A stretch of 5,708 bases of DNA, taken from positions 1-5,708 of the forward strand of contig JAFYMM010000045.1 of NCBI GenBank assembly GCA_017550055.1, in the 5' to 3' direction. Source of the stretch: Paludibacteraceae bacterium. Its GTDB lineage: Bacteria > Bacteroidota > Bacteroidia > Bacteroidales > Paludibacteraceae. The position numbers were made by a program, and so were the translations under genes. Under the pieces are notes generated by a model. That model had not been told where the DNA came from, did not search any database, and worked only from the letters and a program-made list of their open reading frames with translations. This document shows positions 1-5,708 of this stretch, one piece after another (within the stretch, counting starts at the first letter, position 1; every line of letters starts with the position of its first letter).

Positions 1-197
1 AAACGCCGCATGGCATCTGTGTCATCCGTAGAGCGATTTTGACGTAGTCAAAGAGCGAATTATTAAATCCGGATGGCAAAAATCAATAAAATCTGTGTTA
101 TCTGTGGGAAATAAACAAAAGATAAACAAAATTTCCCGTGTGTTCCGGGCATTCTGTGAGAAATAAAATTATATCGAACTCACGTTATTTATAATCT
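1..197. repeat. Non-coding spacer with degenerate ATCTGTGT-type repeats
   Basis: No supportable gene is present; all three plus-strand frames stop within the first 50 bases. The stretch holds related, imperfect units. ATCTGTGTCATCCGT (15-29) and ATCTGTGTTATCTGT (91-105) match at 13 of 15 positions. A more diverged third unit lies at about 134-160 (CCGTGTGTTCCG, then ATTCTGTGAG). GAAATAA follows the second and third units (108-114 and 160-166). From memory, short repeats of this ATCTGTGT type are scattered between genes in many Bacteroidota genomes; their function is unknown. The stretch lies just past the 3' end of recG, where such repeats would be tolerated. No good rho-independent terminator for recG is visible here. 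Confidence 0.6.
37..53. repeat. Small inverted repeat (hairpin) flanked by AGAGCGA direct repeats
   Basis: TTTGAC (38-43) and GTCAAA (47-52) are perfect inverted arms around a 3-base loop, with a possible T-G wobble extending the stem. AGAGCGA occurs on both sides, at 30-36 and 52-58. No T-run follows on either strand, so it is not a convincing terminator. It is probably part of the dispersed repeat unit. Confidence 0.4.
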
Positions 198-2294
198 CTA
201 AGAAATAGATCCCCAATTAATATTTCCCTTCTGCAATCGTTGCAACTGCCTCAACAACACACTATGCTCTGGCAAACTCAACTCAGGGTCACGCTCCAAC
301 AACTCCTTAGCAACCGAACGAGCCGTCTGCAACAATCGCCCATCAGTAGCCAAATTAGCTATCTTCAAATCAAACGGCAATCCACTCTGTTGCACCCCAT
401 CAATATCACCTGGCCCACGAAGATTTAAATCTGCTTCTGCTATCACAAAACCATCGGTAGAATCGCACATTATCTGCAATCGCTTACGCGTATCATTAGC
501 CAATTCGTATTTCGACATCAAAATACAATAACTCTGGTCTGCACCACGACCCACACGCCCACGCAACTGATGCAACTGACTAAGACCAAACCTCTCAGCA
601 CTCTCTATCACCATAACACTCGCATTAGGCACATTCACACCCACCTCAATCACCGTAGTAGCCACCATTATCTGCGCCTCACCCGACGCAAATCTCTGCA
701 TAGCAGCATCCTTATACGCAGGTTTCATCTTCCCATGCACCATTACTATATCATATTTAGGAAAAGTCTCCACCATTGCCTGATACCCCTGCTCCAAATC
801 CTTTAAATCCAACTTCTCACTCTCTTGAATTAAAGGATACACAACATACACCTGTCGCCCTTTCTCTATCTCACGCGCCAAAAATCCATTCAACGCCGCA
901 CGCTTATTGTCAAAATAATGATACGTAGCAATAGGTTTTCTTCCAGGAGGCAATTGGTCTATAACACTAACCTCCAAATCTCCATATATAGTCATTGCCA
1001 ACGTGCGTGGTATAGGCGTAGCAGTCATAACCAACACATGAGGCGGACGTATATTCTTTGTCCACAACTTAGCCCTCTGCGCTACTCCAAATCTATGTTG
1101 CTCATCTATAACCACATAACCAAGATTTTTGAATTGCACACTATCTTCAATCAATGCATGCGTGCCAATCACTATCTGCAACGTACCATCACGCAACCCC
1201 TCATCTATCTCTTCACGCTCTTTCTTACGCGTACTACCTGTCAACAACCTAACACTAACACCCAACGACTTCACCTGCTCTGATATACTCTGATAATGCT
1301 GTGTTGCCAATATCTCTGTTGGTGCCATTATACATGCTTGATAGCCATTATCTAACGCAATCAACGAAGTCATCAATGCCACCATAGTCTTTCCACTACC
1401 CACATCACCCTGCAACAACCTATTCATCTGCTTACCAGTATTCATATCAGTGCGTATCTCGCGTATCACTCGTTTCTGCGCATCAGTCAATTCAAATGGC
1501 AAACATTCACGATAAAATCGATTAAAATACTCCCCTATTTTATCAAACACAAACCCCTGATACTTCATTTCACGCAACTTACTTTGTCGCATAATAGAAA
1601 GTTGAATATAAAACAACTCCTCAAATTTCAAACGAGTTTGCGCACGACGCAATAAGTCAAAATTTTGTGGAAAATGTGCCTGACGCATAGCATCACTACG
1701 CGACATTAAACCAAAATTTTTAACGATTTCATCGGGTAAATTCTCAGGTATATAAAATTCTCTATCACTAAAAACAGTGTACATCAACTTACGTATCCCA
1801 GCTGAATTAAGGAATCTGGTCTTCATTTTTTCCGATGTATTATAATGACCTTGAAGCCCACTGTTTTTTTCTAAATTCTTTTCGCTATATTCCTCTATTT
1901 CTGGATGAGCAATATTCAATCTCTCACCAAATTTCGATGGCTTACCAAAAATAATATAGTCAATATTTACACGCAATTTCTCCTCTACATATTTCCAACC
2001 CTTAAACCAAACTAACTCTATAAATCCCGTTCCATCGGAAAAAGTAGCAGTCAATCTTCTCGTACGACCTTCTCCTCTCATCTCAAATTGCAATATCCTA
2101 CCCTTCAACTGCACGTATGCCAAATCTTCAGTACACTCCCTAACTGTATAAAATTTACTCCTATCTATGTATTTATAAGGATAATGCGTAACCAAATCCT
2201 CGACACAACGAATGCCAAGTTCAGCCGTCAAAGTCTCAGCCCGTTTTGGACCAACACCCAACACGTATTCTATAGGAGTATCAAGAGTCAACAT
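198..2294 (-). CDS. recG: ATP-dependent DNA helicase RecG
   Basis: RecG is a superfamily 2 double-stranded DNA translocase that remodels stalled replication forks, R-loops and Holliday junctions in the cytoplasm. The 698-residue length fits the family (about 690). Residues 1-60 hold the helix-hairpin-type start (LGVGPKRAETL), and about 60-130 form the OB-fold wedge domain that splits the junction. Helicase motifs follow in order: Walker A GDVGSGKT (296-303), DEQH box (397-400), TATPIPRT (424-431), VATTVIEVGVNVPNA (544-558) and the motif VI region QLRGRVGRG (576-584). The C-terminal RecG region includes DLNLRGPGD (622-630). All catalytic motifs look intact, so it should be functional. The ATG at 2292-2294 sits about 7 bases from a good Bacteroidota -7 element and needs no Shine-Dalgarno. 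The stop is TAG. It is divergent from the glycosyltransferase gene and markedly richer in GC than it. Confidence 0.97.
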   Translation of the reverse strand: MLTLDTPIEYVLGVGPKRAETLTAELGIRCVEDLVTHYPYKYIDRSKFYTVRECTEDLAYVQLKGRILQFEMRGEGRTRRLTATFSDGTGFIELVWFKGWKYVEEKLRVNIDYIIFGKPSKFGERLNIAHPEIEEYSEKNLEKNSGLQGHYNTSEKMKTRFLNSAGIRKLMYTVFSDREFYIPENLPDEIVKNFGLMSRSDAMRQAHFPQNFDLLRRAQTRLKFEELFYIQLSIMRQSKLREMKYQGFVFDKIGEYFNRFYRECLPFELTDAQKRVIREIRTDMNTGKQMNRLLQGDVGSGKTMVALMTSLIALDNGYQACIMAPTEILATQHYQSISEQVKSLGVSVRLLTGSTRKKEREEIDEGLRDGTLQIVIGTHALIEDSVQFKNLGYVVIDEQHRFGVAQRAKLWTKNIRPPHVLVMTATPIPRTLAMTIYGDLEVSVIDQLPPGRKPIATYHYFDNKRAALNGFLAREIEKGRQVYVVYPLIQESEKLDLKDLEQGYQAMVETFPKYDIVMVHGKMKPAYKDAAMQRFASGEAQIMVATTVIEVGVNVPNASVMVIESAERFGLSQLHQLRGRVGRGADQSYCILMSKYELANDTRKRLQIMCDSTDGFVIAEADLNLRGPGDIDGVQQSGLPFDLKIANLATDGRLLQTARSVAKELLERDPELSLPEHSVLLRQLQRLQKGNINWGSIS

Positions 2295-2301
2295 AACAAT
2301 G

Positions 2302-2331
2302 CAAATTTACTAAAAAATTAGCATATAACAA
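2302..2331 (-). promoter_or_regulatory. recG promoter, Bacteroidota sigma-ABfr type
   Basis: On the minus strand a TTG (-33 element, 2331-2329) is followed by exactly 19 bases and then TAAATTTG (2309-2302), a perfect match to the -7 consensus TAnnTTTG. Spacing of 19-21 bases is the known optimum for this promoter class. Transcription would begin only a few bases before the recG ATG at 2294, giving a very short leader. This is the best-supported promoter in the window. AT-rich DNA yields chance -7 matches, but the paired -33 element makes chance less likely. Confidence 0.65.
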
Positions 2332-2352
2332 TCTCATATAAAAAAAATATAT

Positions 2353-2360
2353 TATCTTTG
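2353..2360 (+). promoter_or_regulatory. Candidate -7 element for the glycosyltransferase gene
   Basis: TATCTTTG matches the Bacteroidota -7 consensus TAnnTTTG exactly and lies 60 bases upstream of the glycosyltransferase ATG. No TTG is present at the expected -33 distance, so the promoter is probably weak or needs an activator. Its upstream part overlaps the recG promoter region, so the two divergent units may compete. Confidence 0.5.
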
Positions 2361-2371
2361 CCTTTCATTTG

Positions 2372-2402
2372 TAGCTTCTATAACCTATTATAGCTTCTAT
2401 AA
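2372..2402. repeat. 12-bp direct repeat with an internal inverted repeat in the leader
   Basis: TAGCTTCTATAA occurs at 2372-2383 and again at 2391-2402, a period of 19 bases. Between and within the copies, CTATAA (2378-2383) and TTATAG (2388-2393) form a weak hairpin with a CCTA loop. The element lies downstream of the expected transcription start, in the leader of the glycosyltransferase mRNA. It could be an operator, a leader structure, or one of the short repeat clusters common between Bacteroidota genes; the sequence alone does not decide. Confidence 0.5.
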
Positions 2403-2419
2403 GAAACATAACATATATC

Positions 2420-3415
2420 ATGCAATTCTCAACTTTCAATTCTCAACTTTCAATTCTAATCGCTTGTCGCAATGAAATAAACAATCTTCCTAACTTGCTT
2501 GAATCAATAGAAAATCAAACATTCAAGCCAGACGAAGTCATATTTGTTGATGACAATTCTACCGATGAAACCTACAATTTTTTAATAAATTACTCAAAAA
2601 AATATAACTATATAAAAGTAATTAAAAATAGTGGAAAAGGTAAAAAATCAGCACTAATAGAAGCAGTTAAAATAGCAACATCTGAATATTTATTATTTAC
2701 CGATGCCGATTGTTATTTAAATAATAATCATTGTAAATTAGCAATACAATATCTTAATAAAAATAATAGCGACATGCTACTTGGTGCTGTAGATATTACA
2801 GATGAAAAAGGTATTTTCAATATAATCGAAAAAATAGAATTTTCTTCACTTCAAGCAATTACAGCCTATACAGCACTACTCAATAATCCTATTATGTGCA
2901 ATGGTGCAAATTTGATTATAAAACGTAATATATATCTTCAATATATCAATAAAATCAACAAAAATATAGCATCAGGCGACGATATGTTTATGTTGCATGC
3001 ACTCAAAAAAAACAAAGCAAAAATTAACTATCTATATGATAGCAACTATATAATCAAAACTAAAGGTACTAATTCACTAAAAAAATTCATCATCCAACGC
3101 ACCCGTTGGGCTGCTAAATCAGTAAACTACAAAGATATAACAACCATATTAGTCGCTCTATTAGTTGCAATTATCAATATATTATTGTTAACATTACTAT
3201 TCCTCAATCCATACACTCTAATTACTATATTTCTAATAATTTTTGTTATTCAAAATATAATAATGCTCCCCTATTTCTTTAAATACAAACAGTATAGAAT
3301 ACTAAAATATTATCCAATAATTTTTCCATTAATGTCGCTACTCTATCCTCTATACATAGTAACAATACTAATATCAATATTATTTTACAAAAAAAATAAT
3401 CCACATTGGAAATAA
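2420..3415 (+). CDS. Family 2 glycosyltransferase with C-terminal membrane segments
   Basis: Predicted to transfer a sugar from a nucleotide-sugar donor to an envelope acceptor at the inner membrane; donor and acceptor cannot be read from the sequence. The GT-A (GT2) domain covers about residues 10-235: SILIACRNE (11-19) opens the nucleotide-binding fold, VDDNSTD (43-49) has the first acidic pair, DAD (95-97) is the metal-binding DxD, GDD (186-188) is the likely catalytic-base region, and QRTRW (226-230) matches the (Q/R)xxRW motif of processive, cellulose- or hyaluronan-synthase-like enzymes. Three hydrophobic stretches follow (about 241-262, 265-287 and 298-322), then a short basic tail. 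At 331 residues it is compact but complete. The ATG at 2420 is the only usable start: the frame is open back to 2384 without another ATG. Residues 2-11 are encoded by a 14-bp tandem repeat. The gene is very AT-rich compared with recG. It is a single-gene unit ended by the terminator at 3416. Confidence 0.9.
   Translation: MQFSTFNSQLSILIACRNEINNLPNLLESIENQTFKPDEVIFVDDNSTDETYNFLINYSKKYNYIKVIKNSGKGKKSALIEAVKIATSEYLLFTDADCYLNNNHCKLAIQYLNKNNSDMLLGAVDITDEKGIFNIIEKIEFSSLQAITAYTALLNNPIMCNGANLIIKRNIYLQYINKINKNIASGDDMFMLHALKKNKAKINYLYDSNYIIKTKGTNSLKKFIIQRTRWAAKSVNYKDITTILVALLVAIINILLLTLLFLNPYTLITIFLIIFVIQNIIMLPYFFKYKQYRILKYYPIIFPLMSLLYPLYIVTILISILFYKKNNPHWK
2423..2457 (+). repeat. 14-bp tandem repeat (2.5 copies) at the glycosyltransferase start
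   Basis: The unit CAATTCTCAACTTT occurs perfectly at 2423-2436 and 2437-2450, with a 7-base partial copy (CAATTCT) at 2451-2457. It begins directly after the ATG and encodes the first residues before the conserved SILIACRNE strand, so those residues are probably not structurally important. The unit length is not a multiple of three. From memory, CAATTCTCAA-type repeats are common near gene starts in Bacteroidota, so this may be an expanded intergenic repeat captured by the reading frame. Confidence 0.85.
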
Positions 3416-3449
3416 AAAAAGGTTGACTCAAATAAGAGTCAACCTTTTT
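3416..3449. terminator. Bidirectional rho-independent terminator
   Basis: A perfect inverted repeat: GGTTGACTC (3421-3429) pairs with GAGTCAACC (3436-3444) around a 6-base loop (AAATAA). It is flanked by AAAAA (3416-3420) and TTTTT (3445-3449). Read on either strand, it gives a 9-bp stem followed by a U-run. It begins directly after the glycosyltransferase stop codon and ends 20 bases before the end of the convergent lipoprotein gene, so it should end both transcripts. Confidence 0.93.
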
Positions 3450-3469
3450 CATATAATTTGTTTTTCAAA

Positions 3470-5146
3470 TTATTTACGTACACTTACAAATTCAACGTCT
3501 GTTTTAGCACGTTCAGCAAGTTTTGCACATTTAGAAGCTTCAGCAATATTTGCTTCATATTCAGCTGCGTTATTAGTACGAGCAGCAACAATAGCTTTCA
3601 AATAAGCAGTAATAGCATTTGGATTAGCAACATTTTCTAATGCTTTGCGAGCAGCACCATTGTTTTTGTTAAGGATATTTGCAAGAGCAGCATTATTAGT
3701 TGCAGCAGCACCAAACAACTCAGCAGCTTTTTTATAGTTACCTTTCAAAATAGCAATTGCACCATTTGCATAATCAAGATCTTTACCTACACCACCTGCT
3801 TTACCAAAGAATTCTTCAGCTTTAGCTACATCATTTTTAGAAAGAGCGATAAGACCATTGTTATAGTTTACATTAGGACAGTTAGGAGCCATTTCTAATG
3901 CTTTAGCAAAGCAACGAGCTGCTTCTTCAGTTTTACCTTGTGCATAAAGAACCATACCAAGGTTATTGAATGAACGATAATCATTAGCATAGATTTCAGT
4001 TGCTTTAGTATAGATTTCAACTTTAGCAGCATTATCAGCTACCAATGTAGCAGCATAAAGAAGTTCTTCTACATTAAGTTGTGCTGGATTTTCTTTTACA
4101 AGAGCACTGATTTCTTCATCTGATTTACCAATTACATTAACTGTCAAAGTCATTTTTGAACGACGAAGTTCTGGAAGAATTTCTTCAGCAATTGCTTTAT
4201 AAGCTACAGCAATATTTTTAATTTCTTGTTCACGTTGTTGTGGGTCAGTGTACATAGAAAGAACGCGAAGAATAACAGCTTTATCTTCGATAGAAGAAGC
4301 TTCTACTAATTTTTGGAAACCATCCCAGTCTTCAGCAGTAAATTTAGAATCAATATTTACAGAAGCTTTCAATTTTTTCAACTCACGGTTGATATATTTT
4401 GAAGAAGCTTCACCACGACGGTTAGAAAGTTTTTCATTCCATTCAAGTTCACCTTCTGGAGATGCATATGAACTGATTTCAATTGATTTAAATTCTTTAT
4501 TTTCAGCTTTTTTAGCTTCTTTAATAGCTTTTGTCAAATTAACAATAGCTTCTGTTTTCTTTTCTGAACCACGAATATCTGATTGGTTAACCAAGAATTT
4601 GATTTGAGCATCTGTAGTCTCTTCAATAATACGTTGGAATTTATCAGCTGTAATAGCAGGTTTCAAATCTTCAGTACCAGCTTTTACAGTTACCAAAAGT
4701 GGAGTAATATTAACACCTTCAATAACTTTGATAGGATCAAGTGTATATTCTTTTTTACCATATTTACCTGAAGCTTCAAGTGTAATAACACCTGTTTCCA
4801 TACCTTCTACATAATCCCATACAGCAGTTTGTGTATATTTACCACCAACTTTATATTTGATTACATCATTGTTATCTTTAATTTTTTCACCTTGATAATT
4901 TACTGGTTCAGCTTTATAAACTTTACCATCAGCAGTTGTTAATACAGGAACAACTTGCATTGTCATTTTTTTACCAAAGTATTTATCAGGAAAACTACCT
5001 TCAAATACTACTTCAATTTTACCACCTTTATACTCCGCTGGATTTGGAGTGGCTTTAATACTGTCAATAAATTCTTTTGGAGGTTTACAACCAAAGAAAG
5101 TAAGCACAACAAGTGCTAAAGTCAAAATTAATGATTGTTTTTTCAT
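3470..5146 (-). CDS. Lipoprotein with OmpA-like region and C-terminal TPRs
   Basis: A 558-residue putative envelope lipoprotein, probably periplasmic or outer-membrane anchored; its precise function is unknown. Residues 1-19 form a signal peptide (MKK, then a hydrophobic core) ending in TFFGC, with C20 the likely lipidated cysteine; the Phe at -3 is not the classical Leu. Residues 25-145 look beta-rich, with repeated short strands. Residues 220-252 (IEISSYASPEGELEWNEKLS, then NRRGEASSKYI) resemble the peptidoglycan-binding OmpA C-terminal motif, but the usual TD pair before the Gly is missing while the Asn and Arg are kept. Residues about 360-540 are TPR-like helix pairs, clearest at 390-422 (NNLGMVLYAQGKTEEAARCF) and 424-451, suggesting protein-protein contacts. 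I recall homologous TPR/OmpA-like proteins in Bacteroides and Porphyromonas, mostly annotated as hypothetical. The restricted codon choice suggests high expression. Nothing is co-transcribed with it within the window. Confidence 0.88.
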   Translation of the reverse strand: MKKQSLILTLALVVLTFFGCKPPKEFIDSIKATPNPAEYKGGKIEVVFEGSFPDKYFGKKMTMQVVPVLTTADGKVYKAEPVNYQGEKIKDNNDVIKYKVGGKYTQTAVWDYVEGMETGVITLEASGKYGKKEYTLDPIKVIEGVNITPLLVTVKAGTEDLKPAITADKFQRIIEETTDAQIKFLVNQSDIRGSEKKTEAIVNLTKAIKEAKKAENKEFKSIEISSYASPEGELEWNEKLSNRRGEASSKYINRELKKLKASVNIDSKFTAEDWDGFQKLVEASSIEDKAVILRVLSMYTDPQQREQEIKNIAVAYKAIAEEILPELRRSKMTLTVNVIGKSDEEISALVKENPAQLNVEELLYAATLVADNAAKVEIYTKATEIYANDYRSFNNLGMVLYAQGKTEEAARCFAKALEMAPNCPNVNYNNGLIALSKNDVAKAEEFFGKAGGVGKDLDYANGAIAILKGNYKKAAELFGAAATNNAALANILNKNNGAARKALENVANPNAITAYLKAIVAARTNNAAEYEANIAEASKCAKLAERAKTDVEFVSVRK

Positions 5147-5227
5147 AATTAAAAAATATTAAGTAATTGATTATTATCTTGTTATAATATATTTAAGTAC
5201 ATAGATACCCAAGTTTATAATTCCTTG

Positions 5228-5235
5228 CAAATATA
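5228..5235 (-). promoter_or_regulatory. Candidate -7 element for the lipoprotein gene
   Basis: On the minus strand this reads TATATTTG, an exact TAnnTTTG match, followed by CA as in many Bacteroidota promoters. It would give a leader of about 75 bases that is AT-rich and has no Shine-Dalgarno before the ATG at 5146. No TTG lies 19-22 bases upstream, so the -33 element is missing or unusual. Confidence 0.45.
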
Positions 5236-5260
5236 CAAATAAAAATTAAAATATTATTAC

Positions 5261-5268
5261 TAAATTTG
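5261..5268 (+). promoter_or_regulatory. Possible -7 element for the radical SAM gene
   Basis: TAAATTTG matches TAnnTTTG on the plus strand, 83 bases before the ATG at 5352. There is no -33 partner, and the surrounding DNA is so AT-rich that a chance match is quite possible. It lies back to back with the lipoprotein -7 element, 25 bases apart. The rest of 5147-5351 shows no gene, RNA or strong hairpin. Confidence 0.25.
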
Positions 5269-5351
5269 TAACAAAAATTATATAATATCTCTATTTTTTA
5301 TTAAATTGTTGATATTAAAATATTTAACTCAATATTTTAATGTATTTTTTT

Positions 5352-5708
5352 ATGAAATATTTTTGCAAAATTAACATTTATAAATTTTTTAATTTTTTTT
5401 ATAACATAATAGCTTTCCTATTATCACGCATAAAAAAGAAAGTTTATATATATGGTAAACCATCTTTTGCGTCTTTTGAATTATCATCACGCTGTAATCT
5501 TAATTGTCCTCAATGTGATGTAGGAAATAATCTAACTAATCGTAAAAATAATTTCCTTGATTATAACGAATATTGTAAAATTATAAATGAAATAGGCACT
5601 ACAATGCTTGATGCTATATTTTATTTTCAAGGTGAACCTCTATTAAATAAAAATTTTACAAATTATATAACCTATGCAAAACAATATAATATCTATACAA
5701 TAACATCA
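5352..5708 (+). CDS. Radical SAM protein, N-terminal part (cut by window end)
   Basis: The first 119 residues of a radical SAM enzyme; the frame stays open to the last base, so the 3' end lies outside. The cluster-binding motif CNLNCPQC (C48, C52, C55; CxxxCxxC) would bind the 4Fe-4S cluster that cleaves S-adenosylmethionine to a 5'-deoxyadenosyl radical. YFQGEPLLN (91-99) is the GGEP-like motif that contacts SAM. The segment around FYFQGEPLLNKNF and YNIYTITS resembles, from memory, a Bacteroidota radical SAM/SPASM family of unknown substrate; a C-terminal SPASM domain cannot be checked here. Residues 1-30 are rich in Phe, Lys and Ile with a short hydrophobic patch, possibly membrane-associated. 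An in-frame ATG at 5340 would add four residues (MYFF); the stop at 5325-5327 bounds the start. Codon use is as AT-rich as in the glycosyltransferase. Confidence 0.88.
   Translation, partial: MKYFCKINIYKFFNFFYNIIAFLLSRIKKKVYIYGKPSFASFELSSRCNLNCPQCDVGNNLTNRKNNFLDYNEYCKIINEIGTTMLDAIFYFQGEPLLNKNFTNYITYAKQYNIYTITS

Noticed and set aside
106..137. GGGAAAT / ATTTCCC inverted repeat as a recG terminator
   Set aside because: Only a 7-bp stem with an 18-base loop and no T-run downstream on the minus strand; not a credible terminator.
1..197. CRISPR array or attachment site
   Set aside because: The repeat units are imperfect, irregularly spaced and too few for a CRISPR array; no tRNA, integrase or transposase is in the window.
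240..1283. Plus-strand open frames of 60-120 codons inside the recG region
   Set aside because: They lie antisense to an intact recG with all helicase motifs, and their translations are low-complexity (rich in Gln, His, Ser and Leu) with no recognisable domain.
4248..4771. Plus-strand open frames opposite the lipoprotein gene
   Set aside because: They are shadows of the biased codons of the minus-strand gene; no start signals or family resemblance.
5358..5365. TATTTTTG as a -7 promoter element
   Set aside because: It matches TAnnTTTG but lies inside the radical SAM coding sequence just after its ATG; no suitable in-frame ATG follows before the cluster motif, so it is probably a chance match in AT-rich DNA.

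Overview
The window looks like a chromosomal segment from a low-GC member of the Bacteroidota, probably Bacteroidales. Three things point that way. Putative promoters carry the Bacteroidota -7 element TAnnTTTG. Start codons lack a Shine-Dalgarno sequence and follow AT-rich leaders. The proteins (RecG, an OmpA-like/TPR lipoprotein and a radical SAM protein) resemble Bacteroidales families as I remember them. No database search was possible, so genus and species are not assigned.

Layout: positions 1-197 are non-coding and hold degenerate copies of an 'ATCTGTGTnATCnGT' repeat plus a small hairpin. recG follows on the minus strand (198-2294). A 125-bp divergent intergenic region (2295-2419) has a good recG promoter and a -7 element for a family-2 membrane glycosyltransferase gene on the plus strand (2420-3415). 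The glycosyltransferase converges on a minus-strand lipoprotein gene (3470-5146), and a strong bidirectional terminator lies between them (3416-3449). A very AT-rich divergent region (5147-5351) leads to a plus-strand radical SAM gene, cut by the window end after 119 codons.

The four genes are four separate transcription units (divergent, convergent, divergent), so there is no operon here. RecG is a DNA repair housekeeping enzyme. The glycosyltransferase and lipoprotein act at the cell envelope. The radical SAM protein belongs to a family whose substrate I cannot state. Base composition is uneven: recG is clearly richer in GC than the glycosyltransferase and radical SAM genes, and the lipoprotein gene has the repetitive, restricted codon choice of a highly expressed gene.

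I see no clear novel multi-gene system. The observation most worth testing is a 14-bp tandem repeat directly after the glycosyltransferase start codon. Gain or loss of one unit would shift the frame into an immediate stop, so it could act as an on/off switch. Next are the degenerate OmpA-like domain joined to TPRs in the lipoprotein, and the truncated radical SAM gene.
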